DNA of 64,000 bases from Symsagittifera roscoffensis (taxonomy: Eukaryota; Xenacoelomorpha; Acoela; Convolutidae): positions 62,365,548 to 62,429,547 of the forward strand of contig NC_087064.1 in assembly GCF_963678635.1 (NCBI RefSeq), written 5' to 3'. The translations under genes and the position numbers were made by a program. This document shows positions 26,101 to 37,300 of this stretch, piece by piece (the stretch's first letter is position 1; each line of letters starts with the position of its first letter). The notes beneath the pieces are model-generated. The model searched no databases. It was not told where the DNA came from and worked only from the letters and a program-made list of their open reading frames with translations.

Positions 26101-29100
26101 GAAGAAAATATTAGGTGTACTAAAAACAAATAGCGAAAACAAACTGCAGCTTAAAGTTCAGATACACTCTGATTAAAAGTCATCATCGAGCATCAATTTT
26201 GGGGTTGACCAATCTGACAACCCAATCAAAATCGAAAACCTTTGGTCATGTAAAACTTCCGTTTCTTGAAATTGAAAAAGCAGCTGACAGGGCTCCGGAG
26301 GGAGGAAAAAAATCTGGAAAAGCAACGTATCGAAGATATTTACATCGAATTTCCGTGGAAGAGTCCATGGAAATAAATCAATAATTTCGAATTTAAAACA
26401 AACTGGAGAAGCTTAGAAGGCACCAGGTATAATTACCAGTCATCCGAAACCAATAAGCGAATCCAGATTGAAAAACTATAGCTCGATGAGACCAGTTTTG
26501 TTCGGAAATCAAATTTGAGAAGCATAAGTTAGAATGGGAAGAATATAATTCTTATACACTAACTTAAACGGATCTGGAGACATTTTAGACACATTTTTTT
26601 CAAGCAAGAAGGCAACTTTGCAACACAAAGAAAACTTGTCGGCAATATAAATTGACCAACTTAGGTCTGAACAAAAATTAATTACACCAAGGACTTTATA
26701 ACTTTGAACGCAATCGACCAAACAATTACCGATATGGAGGGTTGTGATAGATGAGTAGTTGAAGAACGAAAACTTTTCAAGATATATATCCAGCGAGTAT
26801 TTATAACACCACTGCTGTACAGTCAACATGAAAAATTGTAAACAATTGAGATCGACTCTGCAGCTTATAAGATGATCTGCAAATAGAAGAACGCAATGTC
26901 CCAGGATGCTGCCTTACCGTAAGCCATCTATCACTGCGGCAATTTCGGATAATACGCCGTTTATTAGAACTCGTTGAAAGCGACTGGGTCAAAAAAATTA
27001 TATTATATCCAAAAATCAAGATCAAAGCCAAATGGCGCTAGTTTAACTAAGAGCCTTTAATGCCGTGCTGAACCAAAAGCTTTCTTGAAGTCAGCATAAA
27101 ACACATGAGTTCAACTATTAATTTTATGTCCTTCAAAAAATTTATCACAGATGCACATCAGCTGAGTTACCGTTGACCGCCTGGACAAAAACCAAATTGT
27201 GAACTTGAAACTGTTTGATTACCAAATAAATATGATCGAACAAAAAGGTTTCCAGTCCCAGCTATAACTTCGGTAAAAAAATGATTGGACGATAATAAGT
27301 AACTTCGCTATGATTTTCTTTGAGGAGAGGCGTAACATACACAGTTTTCCAATCGTAAGGCCAGAGTTAGCGCTTCAAAATATCAGTGTAAAGAGGAATA
27401 GCCAACGGACAAATTTGAGTTGAACAAAACTTGAGACACGCGGGAGGTACATTGTCATTCACGACAAACAGATGAAAAATCATTCGCAGAGGGTAAGAAT
27501 TTGTGTTTATCAAACGAGATGGTGATTGTTTTCAAAGAAGATAAGACGAAGCATAAAGCAGCGTCACATCTCGAGATTTAGACTGTTTGAAAAATGAAGC
27601 AAAGAAGGGATTGAATAGATTCGATTTGTCTGAAACAGCACGAGCTTAGTATGATCTCCAATACAAAGTGCGAGGATATGATGACATGTTGGAATAACTG
27701 CGTACAAACTTTGGAAAAATGTTTACATCCAAAATTGCAAACGAGTTGGGGAAAACAAATTTCTGTCATCTAGGTCGAGACTCAGAAAAATAATATAACA
27801 CAATGATTATTTTCAAAATGAAGTATGTTCATCAGGTTTACAGACAAAGAACTGTAGTAGAAAGGAAGCTTTTGCCTCATCTTCCGTTTAAGCTTAGCAG
27901 ATGAACTTACTGCAGCTGCTTTATGAGGTAGAAAAATCGTGCTGTCAGATTCAACTAACTCAGGGTAACATAAAGCATTATAGCGTATTTCTAGAAAACC
28001 AGTAAGAAGGGTAATGTCAAAAAACATTCTAGAGTAAATGAACGGAATTGCTTCAGGGTATGTTTGCATTGAACCCATTAGCACGGTGATCGGTACAGCA
28101 CAGTGATCGGAAACACATGGCTCGCATTCTAGACAACCACTCTAGGCCTCCTAAAGCCGAAACTCTTGATAAACAAACAAAGGTATCGTTCGATGCAAAC
28201 AGGCTAAAAAGCACTAGAAGCAACATAAAAATCAGCTGACAAAAAAACGGATTGAAAATTTTACCAAGAAAATTACGACAAAAACACATGAGTTCATTTA
28301 CCTCAGCTTAAAAGTACATAATAAGAACAGCAGGCACCTCTAGTATTATTGAGGAAAATATCCGAACAAAGCTTTATTTTAAAGAAAAACACTAGAAAAC
28401 AAGTACGCTGCATTTTGTTAACTTACCATTTCAAACTGTCTAATCATTTACCATTCTGTGAAAAAGGCTATTTACGGAAAAGAAAGTCTTTTAACAGGTT
28501 CCAATACGCTTGCTTTTCGCAAGGATATTACTTCCTCATTATGATCCCTAAATCAACTTATTTCAGTTTGTAATCATTCTTTCAGTATTTGAGATTGGAA
28601 TCGTGTTCATTCTTTGATTTTTTTCCTACAGTATTCAAAATTTTATGTGGTGACTTCAAACTGTTCGCGATTATTGAGATTGACCTGAAGTAAATACAGC
28701 GAGGAGAATGAATAGTTTAGCAAAAAAAAACACAAAAAAAGTTATCAAACTCAATCAATAAACGAAAAAAAAATTTCAACAAACCGATTGGAAAACATAC
28801 AACCAAGTTGAAAAGTGCGGAGGGGAAGCCCAGTTGTATTTCCATAATTTTAGGTCATAAGCCGATAAAAAGGGCCAAAAAAATTTGCGCCGAGGAATAT
28901 TTTCTAGCGAAACAAAAAAACAAAGGAGGAAATACGAAGTCAAGGCAATTTAAATTACACAATGTAGGAGTACATCAAATACTTAAGGTAACATCAACAT
29001 TAAAGAAAAATGCACGCAGCAAAAAATGATTCCAAGATGTGACAACTAAGCCAAAAACAGATAAGCAGACAGATAGTTGGCCTACAGTTTTATTTGAAAC

Positions 29101-31775
29101 AGTATATTTCCGGTTTGAAAAAAGAAGTCTTGGTCAGATTCAAACCCAGAACTTTTGCCTTTCTAGTGATTTTCGTTTCCTCCAGGTTATGTTGGCCAGG
29201 AACGCAAAAAAGTTCGAATTCATTATGAACCAATATACAAGTGATTCTGTTAAACAAGTTGTTAACCCAAAAAGTCTATATTCCGGTTTGATTACACTTA
29301 GTAATCGCAAGCGTAAAGACTAATCATTATCAAAAAAACAACTGGATACAAAATAAACACCAAGTAAAAAATCCGATATCTATTACGCTGAAAAACAGCC
29401 GAAATATTTTTCAGTAAGAAATCATTTGCAAAACTCAAGCATCTACCACCTACAAAGCAAGAATTAGCCCTATATGAGCAAAACACCTACGAGGCATATT
29501 TAAAAAAACTACCACTTCGAACTTGCTTCGAAATGTACCATTTACCAATGTACCATGTAAATAATTGAAAAGAAAAAACTAATCCTAGAGAAGTTTTGCC
29601 GCAAGCAAATGAACTGAAAAAGGAACATAAAAACAAACACAACCTCGCCGATAAAAATCATCTTCATTGGCTGAACTCCTATCATTTCATACACGCATCG
29701 TGTACATTACATGCTTCAAAAAACAGTGGCAAAGCTACGCTTCGCAAACAGTAGCAAGAACACGACAAAAAACAGCTCTATAAGAAGCAATAAAAAACTC
29801 AGATTCAATCTGCGACCTAGAGATGTAGGGTCTCACGCACTAACCATTCAGCCACGGTCGCTTAAAAACTCTCAACACTAGCCATAAATAAAGCAGAGAA
29901 CAGATGCTGTGAAATTTTCAATGCTATAGATCGTGATTATAGCAAAAATGCCAACAAATAAGTGAACACTTTTATTTGCAAATAAGATGGGAACAAAGGT
30001 TTTTACTAATACACTAACGCTCGCAAGCTGGCTAGTGTAAGCATGAAGTTGCTGTTGAAGTATCCCAGAACACGTTTTACATTTTCAAACACAGACGCGA
30101 AGCTAAGCTCCGCGCCCTTACGATACAACACAAACGAAAAAAACATGTCAAAATAAAAAGAAAAATATTGGAAAACCTAGCCAACTGACTGTTGGAAAAG
30201 AGTAATGAACGCAAGGAAACTGAAAAAAAAAACTGACTGGTTTTTTCAAAAACCTTCAGCGTTTGAATTTCGAAGAAAACAGATGGCCCTTAAGCTCTTT
30301 AAATTTGTAGAACAATTTATCATGGACACTTTTTGTTCAAATTAACCCAATTTGAGAAAACAGGATCAAAAGGTACAACTTTTAATTCACTGGAAAACCT
30401 GATAATTAATTTCCATTTTTGAAATTAGAAGTCGATTACGTTTTCGGTGAATTTTACACTTTTGCTGTTTGATAGTGGAGTTTACCTTCCTTTTAACAAT
30501 GAAAATGCAATAAACTTGAAAAAAATCCACAAGTCAAGCCGCAAAAAAAAATCAAAATTGAGCGAGAACAAATTTCAAAACTTTTCCTGAAAAAACCAAA
30601 AAAAAAAATCAGCAAGACTGATATATATATCATAAAAATCCTTTTCAATACTTGCTATCAACGTTTAAAAGATATTGACTTATACACTAGCGTCAATTTA
30701 TAGTTCCGGCTATTTGAAAAACGTGGGGGAATATAGTAATCGGATTTATTTTAGCTTCTTCGTTTTTTTTGTTTTCCAAGCAACCAACGGAACGGGTCGT
30801 GTGATATATCATGTTAAAACCCTTTCAGTCGTGATTCGATAAATCGGTCATCGGAATGGGTCAAAAGATGTATCATATTAGAACCCTTTCAGTCGTGATT
30901 CGAACGACATTAAATGTCCGAGTGTCGAGAAAACTGGTTTTGAGTTTCAGTTGAATTTTCAAATTTTTTGAATATATATTTTTTCAATTTTCGTTTTTCT
31001 GATCATTTTCTACAAATTTCTTTGTCTATTTTGCATATATTACGATGACTGACGAATATGCCTAAATTATTGTTTTTCGTCATAACCTTTTACCACACCA
31101 CGCAAAACAACTACACTCATTTGAAAATAAAGTAGTTTTTATGCAGTTTTTAAAGACTGTGGTCGGAACATTCTGTGCTACTTGCTCAGTAACCGACTAT
31201 CCTTGTTGCAATTTGCTAACGCCCGGCAAAAAAATTGTGAGTCTTATATATAATTTGCTTCCGCAAAGGAAATGATTCAGGCTCGTAGACATAGGTTGAA
31301 TTTAAAAATAACAAAGTTGGGTGTGTATATATTTGTTTCGGTAATTTGCGTATTCAGGTAAGCTTCAGTAGCCCATTTTTCAATCCATTGGGTTAAAAAA
31401 CTGAATCCGGCTTATTTGATGAAGTAAGATACATAACGATTTAAATTATTACTTTGGGTGCTTGTCCTGGTTTCAACACAGCAGATATGGGGACGTCTGA
31501 ACCTGCTGCTCTTTGTTTGCCGGAGTCGAACACCTTCCTTTTCTTTTTAGCGTTCTTGGCGCAGATTGGCGCGTGCTTAGATAGAACATCTGGATTAAAC
31601 GTTCTTCCGCAATTCTTACAAGGAACTAAACTCACATTCACTAAAACAGTTGCAAACTATTGACGAAAAGGAACTATCACCACAATTTCCCGAGAAAAAC
31701 AGTCAGATAAGTGATTTATTATATTTTGGAAACTCAAGAAATAAGAAGGGGCTTACCGGTGTTATTGGCTTCCAT
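20144..31775 (-). CDS. ZC2HC1/FAM164-like C2HC zinc-finger protein
   Basis: Exons (minus): 31775-31757 (start ATG), 31640-31453, 24580-24296, 23985-23898, 23458-23372, 22593-22470, a short exon starting at 21302, and a terminal exon 20330-20144. Phases agree through 22470. Residues 14-33 form a CX2CX11HX3C finger followed by KKKRKVFDSGKQRA, and residues 125-144 form a second CX2CX11HX3C finger. A Gly/Pro/Ser-rich low-complexity linker follows. The C-terminus holds two CX2C pairs (KFCGSCGTKF, KFCYECG). This order matches the ZC2HC1 family. The biochemical role is unknown; zinc binding follows from the motifs. Two points are open. The 24296 donor (GTAGTT) is weak, with an alternative AAG/GTTAAA nearby in the same phase. 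The join from the 21302 exon to the last exon, which needs a phase-2 donor, is not resolved. The short GTGAGT donor at 21280 leaves phase 0 unless the acceptor moves to after ACGAG (about 21292). Confidence 0.82.
20439..20547. repeat. Small imperfect hairpin element (MITE-like)
   Basis: About 109 bp are bounded by perfect 11-bp inverted repeats, AAGCCGAAATT (20439-20449) and AATTTCGGCTT (20537-20547). The interior has partly palindromic GCATAACAAC/TTGTTATGTTGC blocks. It lies within the last intron of the ZC2HC1-like gene. I see no clear target-site duplication, so its mobile nature is only a possibility. Confidence 0.35.
26509..28290 (-). pseudogene. Degenerate non-LTR retrotransposon (LINE) with endonuclease and RT remnants
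   Basis: Reading leftward and switching frames, the order is as follows. An endonuclease C-terminus has the VSDHCAVPI motif (about 28085-28130). Then come a conceptual WKTVYVTPL..YRPI block (about 27340-27270), a YADFKKAFGS block corresponding to RT motif A (about 27090), and a thumb-like stretch with YKVLGV, DLSWS and YKNYILPILTYA (26700-26520). Stops and frameshifts separate the blocks. The combination of an AP-endonuclease-type domain with an RT of this form fits the Jockey/CR1/RTE-like range; I cannot place the clade. No intact ORF remains, and it lies antisense to nothing, in an intron of a gene on the same strand. Confidence 0.75.
29690..29865 (-). repeat. tRNA-derived SINE, copy 2
   Basis: On the minus strand the head (29862 leftward) reads GCGACCGTGGCTGAATGG with a good A box (TGGCTGAATGG) and a B-box-like AGATTGAATCT. 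It is followed by TTTTTTGTCGTGTTCTTGCTA and a CTGTTTGCGAAGC body shared with the plus-strand copy at 14275-14580. The head is a Ser/Leu-type tRNA relic, and the diverged B box argues against a working tRNA gene. Confidence 0.65.
30090..30640 (+). repeat. Dispersed repeat family B, copy 2
   Basis: The segment is collinear with 12780-13200 from the AGAGTAATGAACGCAAGGAA block onward. It begins after a GCGAAGCTAAGCTCCGCG end shared in part with 13375 and 25685. It is non-coding. Confidence 0.6.
30690..31220 (+). repeat. Dispersed repeat family A, internally duplicated copy
   Basis: The AACCCTTTCAGTCGTGATTCG module occurs twice (about 30820-30838 and 30884-30905), preceded by a GTGATATATCATGTT-like block each time. 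Downstream, ACATTCTGTGCTACTTGC (about 31169) is the reverse complement of the end of the 1-180 copy. Together they show the repeat unit is at least about 400 bp. Confidence 0.55.
31757..31775 (-). other. First coding exon of the ZC2HC1-like gene (19 nt)
   Basis: ATG at 31775 begins six codons plus one base (MEANNT), followed by the donor GTAAGC. The leftover G joins TG at the 31640 acceptor, giving a Val codon that leads straight into the first zinc finger. A tiny first coding exon would be missed by gene finders. The resulting N-terminus is close in length to that of other family members before the first Cys. Confidence 0.75.
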
Positions 31776-32009
31776 TTCTCGGTGCTGAAATTTTCTCAAG
31801 ATTATACAATGACAAACATAAAAGTCTGAAAAAAAAGTGGTGATTATTGACGTTAAAATCTGCGTTCAAATTAACACACATTTTGAACCGTTTTGAATGA
31901 AAAAAGTTAATTAGGCTTCCGATAATACTATTTTAGGGTTTGCATCATAATAAGTTAGTACGCTAGTTAAAATCAACTAGCGTTTCACGCACCTCCGGTG
32001 CTTCGACCT

Positions 32010-32614
32010 TTTGACAAACCAAAAAAACGGCATATCTCGGAAACTGAGAAGATTTGAGCAGTCAAACTTGGAGGAAAGAATTGCAAACTCTGAGAGAAAC
32101 CTGAGATCACGCCATTATAGGGTTGGGAATTTTTTTAATTCAAAATTTTCGGAAAATTATGAAAAAAACGTCAAATCTCGGAAACTAAAAACATTTAAGC
32201 AGTCGTGTTGGGAGGCAAGGTTTACTACGAATGAAAGTACCTTGACAGCGCCTCACATTACGCTGTTGAGATTTTCAAGTTTTGTGAAGTTTTCATATCT
32301 GATTTCTTTGAAAATTTTCAAAAAATCATAAAAAACGTCATATCTCAGAACCTAAAAGGAGTTGAGCAGAAAAATCTGAAGGCAAGATTAGCTACTCCTG
32401 ATAGCACCCCACCATAGGGTTGCTAATATCAAAATTTTTGAAGTTTTAAAAATCTAAATTATTTGAAAATTTTTCAAAACCAAAAAAAAACATATCATCT
32501 CGGAAGCCAAAAGGATTTGAGCAGAGTCATATTTGGAGATAAGAATTGCAACTACTATAAGTACACTGACAGCGCCCCAATATAGGGTTGCTAATATCAA
32601 ACTTTGTGATGTTT
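32010..32614. repeat. Tandem repeat array, about 140-167-bp diverged units
   Basis: Units begin with a CGTCATATCTCGGAA-type block followed by an AAAAGGATTTGAGCAG-type block at about 32030, 32170, 32337 and 32494. The fifth unit is split by the LTR element and resumes at 57158, where CGTCATATCTCGGAGG occurs near 57195. Joining 32614 to 57158 restores a 158-bp unit, which fixes the insertion point. An ORF at 32011-32331 runs through the units and is unlikely to be a gene. Confidence 0.8.
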
Positions 32615-33537
32615 TGTAACATTCGCCCGGAAGATACATATCGACGGATAACAAAACTAAGTCTTAAGACGACTGGCTAGCGTCTAAACAGAGCTTTGCA
32701 TGTTTTTCACCGTCTCTACCAAGCCAGTACTTTTCGGTGGTCTTTCTTACATCGGGTCGACAAAAACGTTACTGCTCTCCGGCTTCGACCAGAACGCTCA
32801 AATTAACTGAATTACATGCAAAAATAGTGAGCTCATGGCTGGGTCTCAGTATCCCCAGACCACGAGGTCACTCCTAAAAGCAGGGCTACTACTTATTATA
32901 TTACTATTGTTTTTCTTCAGTAGATAAAAATCATCATCTCCATCGAAGATGGATCAACCCTTTCCCCCAACTCCTAGCACCTCATCCTTGTCAAAACTAA
33001 TCAAAATATCAGTTAAATTCAAGTCAGGACATGACAGGATGCTAAAAGTTTATGTGAGTTAATAAAAGTTTCCGTCCCGAGACCCTTCCGGATTCTTGAA
33101 TCCGCTGAATCAAGCTCCCTACTCTTGATTTCTTGCTAATCCGGAAGGCTGGTTCTCACCCTTCACCGTTGTTGGCAACGGCCTTGCAACTATTGTAGCA
33201 GCACAATAGTTGCAACTCAGAACGTTCTCTGCTATTCTGTAGTTCGTTGTTGTTTTTCTTTAATCTCGATTTTCGTTCTGTTCGCAATCACAGATAAAAT
33301 TGTTCTGTTTTTCACTCGCTTTTTTGTTAAAATGGCCGTTTCAGCATTTCTCAGAAATGTGACGTCATCATTCGAATTTTTGAAAATTTAAAATACTAGA
33401 ATATTCTAGCCCTCACCGTTTGGCTAAACGTTCCAATAACGTCGCTAATCCTTCGAAATCATCAACTCGGAAGGCTTACTGCTCAAAATTCGAATCCTGC
33501 ATAAATTGCATTTTGGCCATTCTGGTCGAATGTCACA
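32615..33537 (-). repeat. 3' LTR of the giant element
   Basis: It is 923 bp, matching 56235-57157 without a difference that I can see. It contains the 13-bp perfect-stem hairpin at 33184-33215 and two copies of the TCCGGA-centred motif. It lies 840 bp upstream of the ZC2HC1 start codon in the same orientation, so any LTR promoter here would point into that gene. Confidence 0.93.
33184..33215 (-). promoter_or_regulatory. Perfect LTR hairpin, 13-bp stem
   Basis: TTGCAACTATTGT and its exact complement flank a six-base loop, next to a second small hairpin CCGTTG/CAACGG (about 33167-33182). The same pair occurs in the other LTR (56804-56835). In the diverged second element (58833-58864) the 13-bp stem is intact while the loop bases differ. 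That pattern suggests a functional RNA or DNA structure in the LTR; its role is unknown. Confidence 0.6.
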
Positions 33538-34356
33538 TACTCCCCGGACAGTCCGGTCAATGTCCTCATTGAATCGCGCAATGTTCTAAATGGTTACAGT
33601 GTCATCGAACAGAATTTACAAAATGCACGAAATTACTTTTACCTACGTCACATCGACTCACTGCAGAATATAAATGGCATCATACTACATCACTATAGCC
33701 TTCAAATTCTTTCATTAATCTGCACATTGAGGATATGACTTAAGATAAAACATATTTTCTGACTTCCAGTGTCAATGTCCCGATTGAAACTTTTTCTCCT
33801 AGATTTAAAAGGTGTTGGCTTGCAGGACAGTCCTGCCAACCAACAAGCTAAAATTATCCTACTATGCTCCTTCCCTTCGGAAATCTTGCTTGTTTATTGT
33901 CCTGAATATTAAAACCAAGAGACCTTGTGGTTAGAAAGAACAATGCAACAACCTCCCTCCTCAAGAAGTCACTCAAGTTTTTCATGTCACCACAAAGTGA
34001 TCAGTCTTCCTAAGTGATTAAAAACAATCATGCAGGCTGGAATATTTAATTATACTCTTCCCTCAAGCCTTTCTAAATAAATAATAAGTGAGTGTCTCTA
34101 AAGCCACTTCAACTAAAACCAAAATGCAAATTTATAAATGCAACAATTTCCAAACTCAACTAAATGTTTCAGTTTTCAATTACAACTTGGTTGCTTGGTT
34201 TCTCACTTGAGTTTTTCACACACATAAAACAATTCTGAGTTTTAACTTTTCTTCATCATCCCTTTGTTCTCTTCTTTTTTCGTCGTTTAGAAGTTCTAAA
34301 ACTTCTAAACTCTTCTAATTTTCTTTCTTGCTGCCTCTTGTTTTCTCGACCATTCG
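33538..34356 (-). other. 3' non-coding region of the element, with presumed polypurine tract
   Basis: About 0.8 kb lie between the third ORF's stop and the 3' LTR. On the element strand the LTR is preceded by TGTCCGGGGAGTA, a short purine-rich stretch in the position expected for the plus-strand primer (polypurine tract). Small palindromes (CCGGACAGTCCGG at about 33544, AGGACAGTCCT near 33825) lie close by. No ORF of interest is seen. Confidence 0.5.
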
Positions 34357-37300
34357 TCAATTCTCCATTTCCTCCTCCTGTGACACTGACTCCGCACTCT
34401 CGGTTTCCGTGTCTTGTAGCACGTCATTGACTATCCTGACGCTGTTGGAAGCCGTCCTCCAACACTTCTGCTCTTCCACCCTCTGTTTACAGCAAGGTAG
34501 GGGATCCACGTTTGATTCTCTGTTTCTACAGAAGCTGTTGTGGAGACACAACGTCACGTTTCTCTCCAAATCTTCTTTCAGCATCTCTGCCTTCTCATTT
34601 CCACTACGCTCGCTCGTCCTGGAAATTCTTTTCACAGCGGTAGTCACTGCATTCCGATGGGTCACGAAAGCTCGCTTGAAAGCTCCTGCCCCAATGTCCA
34701 GCTGATATTCACTGTACACTCTGCCATGTTTCGACATATGCTTTTTCGCATACTCGTACAACCATGCAGTCATGTTAGCTCTGAACCATGGCATCAATCG
34801 TTTTCTTGCCCATATCTTCTTCACTTCCATCGGAATGTTTAGAACTTTGCACATTGTCTCAAAAAGATCTAAATCGTTTAGACAATCTAATTTCTGCAAT
34901 TGTTCTCTCGTCGGTGCCTCCTGTCTATTATTTTCTCTCACATGAGCTTCCAGCCATCGTATCGCCATCATAACTCCCACTATCACTATTGTTATGGGCT
35001 GTGATGAATCTGGTAAACCCATGGAGGGCAGCTCTCCAGAGTCCCAGATCAACACCAAATTACTACGCTTGGGATACCACCAGGTCTGCAGCAAGCAGTG
35101 GCAAGGAAACTCGTCATGTGTCAACATGATGCTCCTCCAATTGCGTTTTCCTGAAGCTTCCAGCAATGGTTCCACTTCCATCATCACTCGGTGGATTTCA
35201 TCATTCTCATCTACTGCATTGTAATCTGTGACAGTTGATCCTCTCTGTTTCTGTTTTTCAAAGTCACTGAAGTTCCCGCTCACATATCCCATGAACTTCT
35301 TTCCTAGTATTGACTCCAACTCCTCTTTGGGTCTCTCTGGAACTGCTGAAAACATCTTACATAGTAACTCGTAAGACTTTTCAGACATTCTCGCCAATCT
35401 CACGCACTTTGGCACTGAGAAAGCTTGATCCACGATCGTTCTTGTACTCCTCACGTCCACAGCCACGAAATGTACAGGGTATCTGCTCTTGCACATTGGA
35501 GCCAACGTTGAACCCACCAAATATCGTGCTCCTGATGGTCTACAATAAGTTTCGCTGTGTCTGATGTTCATCTCTGTTTCGATTGCTTCCCTCCATTTTC
35601 CTATATACTTCTGCTCAGTCTGCAGAACTCCTGGGAATACTTCTACGCTGATGGCTGTGACCATCTCATGTTTATGCTCTAGATTCAATAGTGACTCTAA
35701 AGAACCAAACATGCTGTAGAATCCTAGTGCTGTCACTAGATTCACATCGGTTCCTCCATGGCAATCTGCTATCAGTTCCGTTTCCGTTCTTGCTTTCATC
35801 ACCACATTTCCAAACAATACTGTCAACTGCTTGTGTTGTTTCTCCAGGGTTTTCACACAGTCTAGACTTCCACAAACGTGACCCTCTAGTCCACAGACTT
35901 CCGCCAGACAGCTACCAGGTTTGACCCAGTCTTCTGGTCCCCAGCCAGGCAACTCCACTTTATCTTCTCCGTTGCTCTTAGAGGCTGTTATCATCACATT
36001 ATATATGATGTTGAGGTCACGCAGGTTACAGTCCGCATTCAGTTCCCTCTGTATGTCTTGTGTCGCCCGTAATATTGAGTCAGCGTTGGGACTAGGACAC
36101 CATGATGGCTTCATCAATTCCCACACTGCCATCAAGCTCGTTCTCAGTAATTCATCTGAGAATCCCAACCCAAATTCCACTCTCTTGTCGGATTTTGGTA
36201 CTGAAGGTGCAGTCACCTCTTCTTCCAAGACCAATCCCAATTTGGCCTGTGGATTGTTAACGCTCTTAGTCGTTACAATTCTGGACGTCCAGAACCTTAG
36301 TAACACCGCCTGCTCATAATCAAAGAAGCAATCACGTATGTCTTCACTCAGGAAAGGATTGTACGCTATCCCTATGATCCCGGATACATAGCTATATGAC
36401 TTCTTCTTGATCGGTCCACAGTATTCACTGGATTTCGGCAATGCTCCCATAGATTCTTTAGTGAGCCTCAACTCCTTGTTTGAGAATCTCCTGATCTCGT
36501 CTATCTTTTTCATGGGTTCCAATTCTTCAGGTTCTTTCATGTTCACCCTCATCGGTTTACTTTGCTGCATATCCAGCATTGCTAGTAAGAACATGGCTTT
36601 CGTTCGCTCATCGCCTTCCTTCAACATTTTAACACAAGTGTTTAATGCAGGTACTGAGATCTGCTCTATCAGGAATCGAATGAAACAGAGAGCGTCTCTC
36701 CGCTTTGCACACGCTACTGCTGCTCCCTCCTGGACTATCAGATCCCTCAGATTCGTCATAAGGAAAACTTTTTCCTCCTTTGATCTCTTCCTTTCTTCTG
36801 AATCATATTCTTCGCGAGTCAGTCCCATCATGCACCAGGCGAGCCTGAGTTGTAATTCTGTCCTTACGTAAGGTACTGCCACGAGAGCATGTATTCTTGG
36901 CGTAGTCCTCATTTCTTCTTCGAAATACCTCAATACTACTGCTTTCCATGGAAGGCTCACTAACTGCTCGATCGTCTCCGCCTCTACGTCAGACGACGCC
37001 AAAGTTCCATACGCCTTCTGCTTGAGGGTGGTGCCTTGCAACATCGTTTCCAGATAACCCTCCATGGCTTTTTCGTCTTCCAGGGCCACTACATACCCTC
37101 TAGCCGAGTTCCGGTATTCCAACATCTCCATGTATCCACCGGTGGGTTCATCTATCGACACTGTCTCCGACACTGTTAGTCGGTTGTATTCCACTGGTGT
37201 CAGTTGTCCTGCAACACTCCCTTTTCCATGATTCATGGGAGATGGTTTGAAGTCCCTCATTTTACTCTCTCCACATTGACTGAGTATTTCCATTTCTAAA

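Larger units (their letters stand above)
24581..31452. other. 6.9-kb intron 2 of the ZC2HC1-like gene, filled with repeats
   Basis: The interval holds a degenerate LINE (26509-28290), a SINE (about 29690-29865), a family B repeat (30090-30640), a family A repeat (30690-31220) and AT-rich filler. CTTCGC-ACTTGCGATAC blocks near 25685 and 30100 also occur near 13375, marking another dispersed repeat end. No exon with compatible phase was found between the 31453 donor and the 24580 acceptor, and those two join directly in phase 0. Confidence 0.6.
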
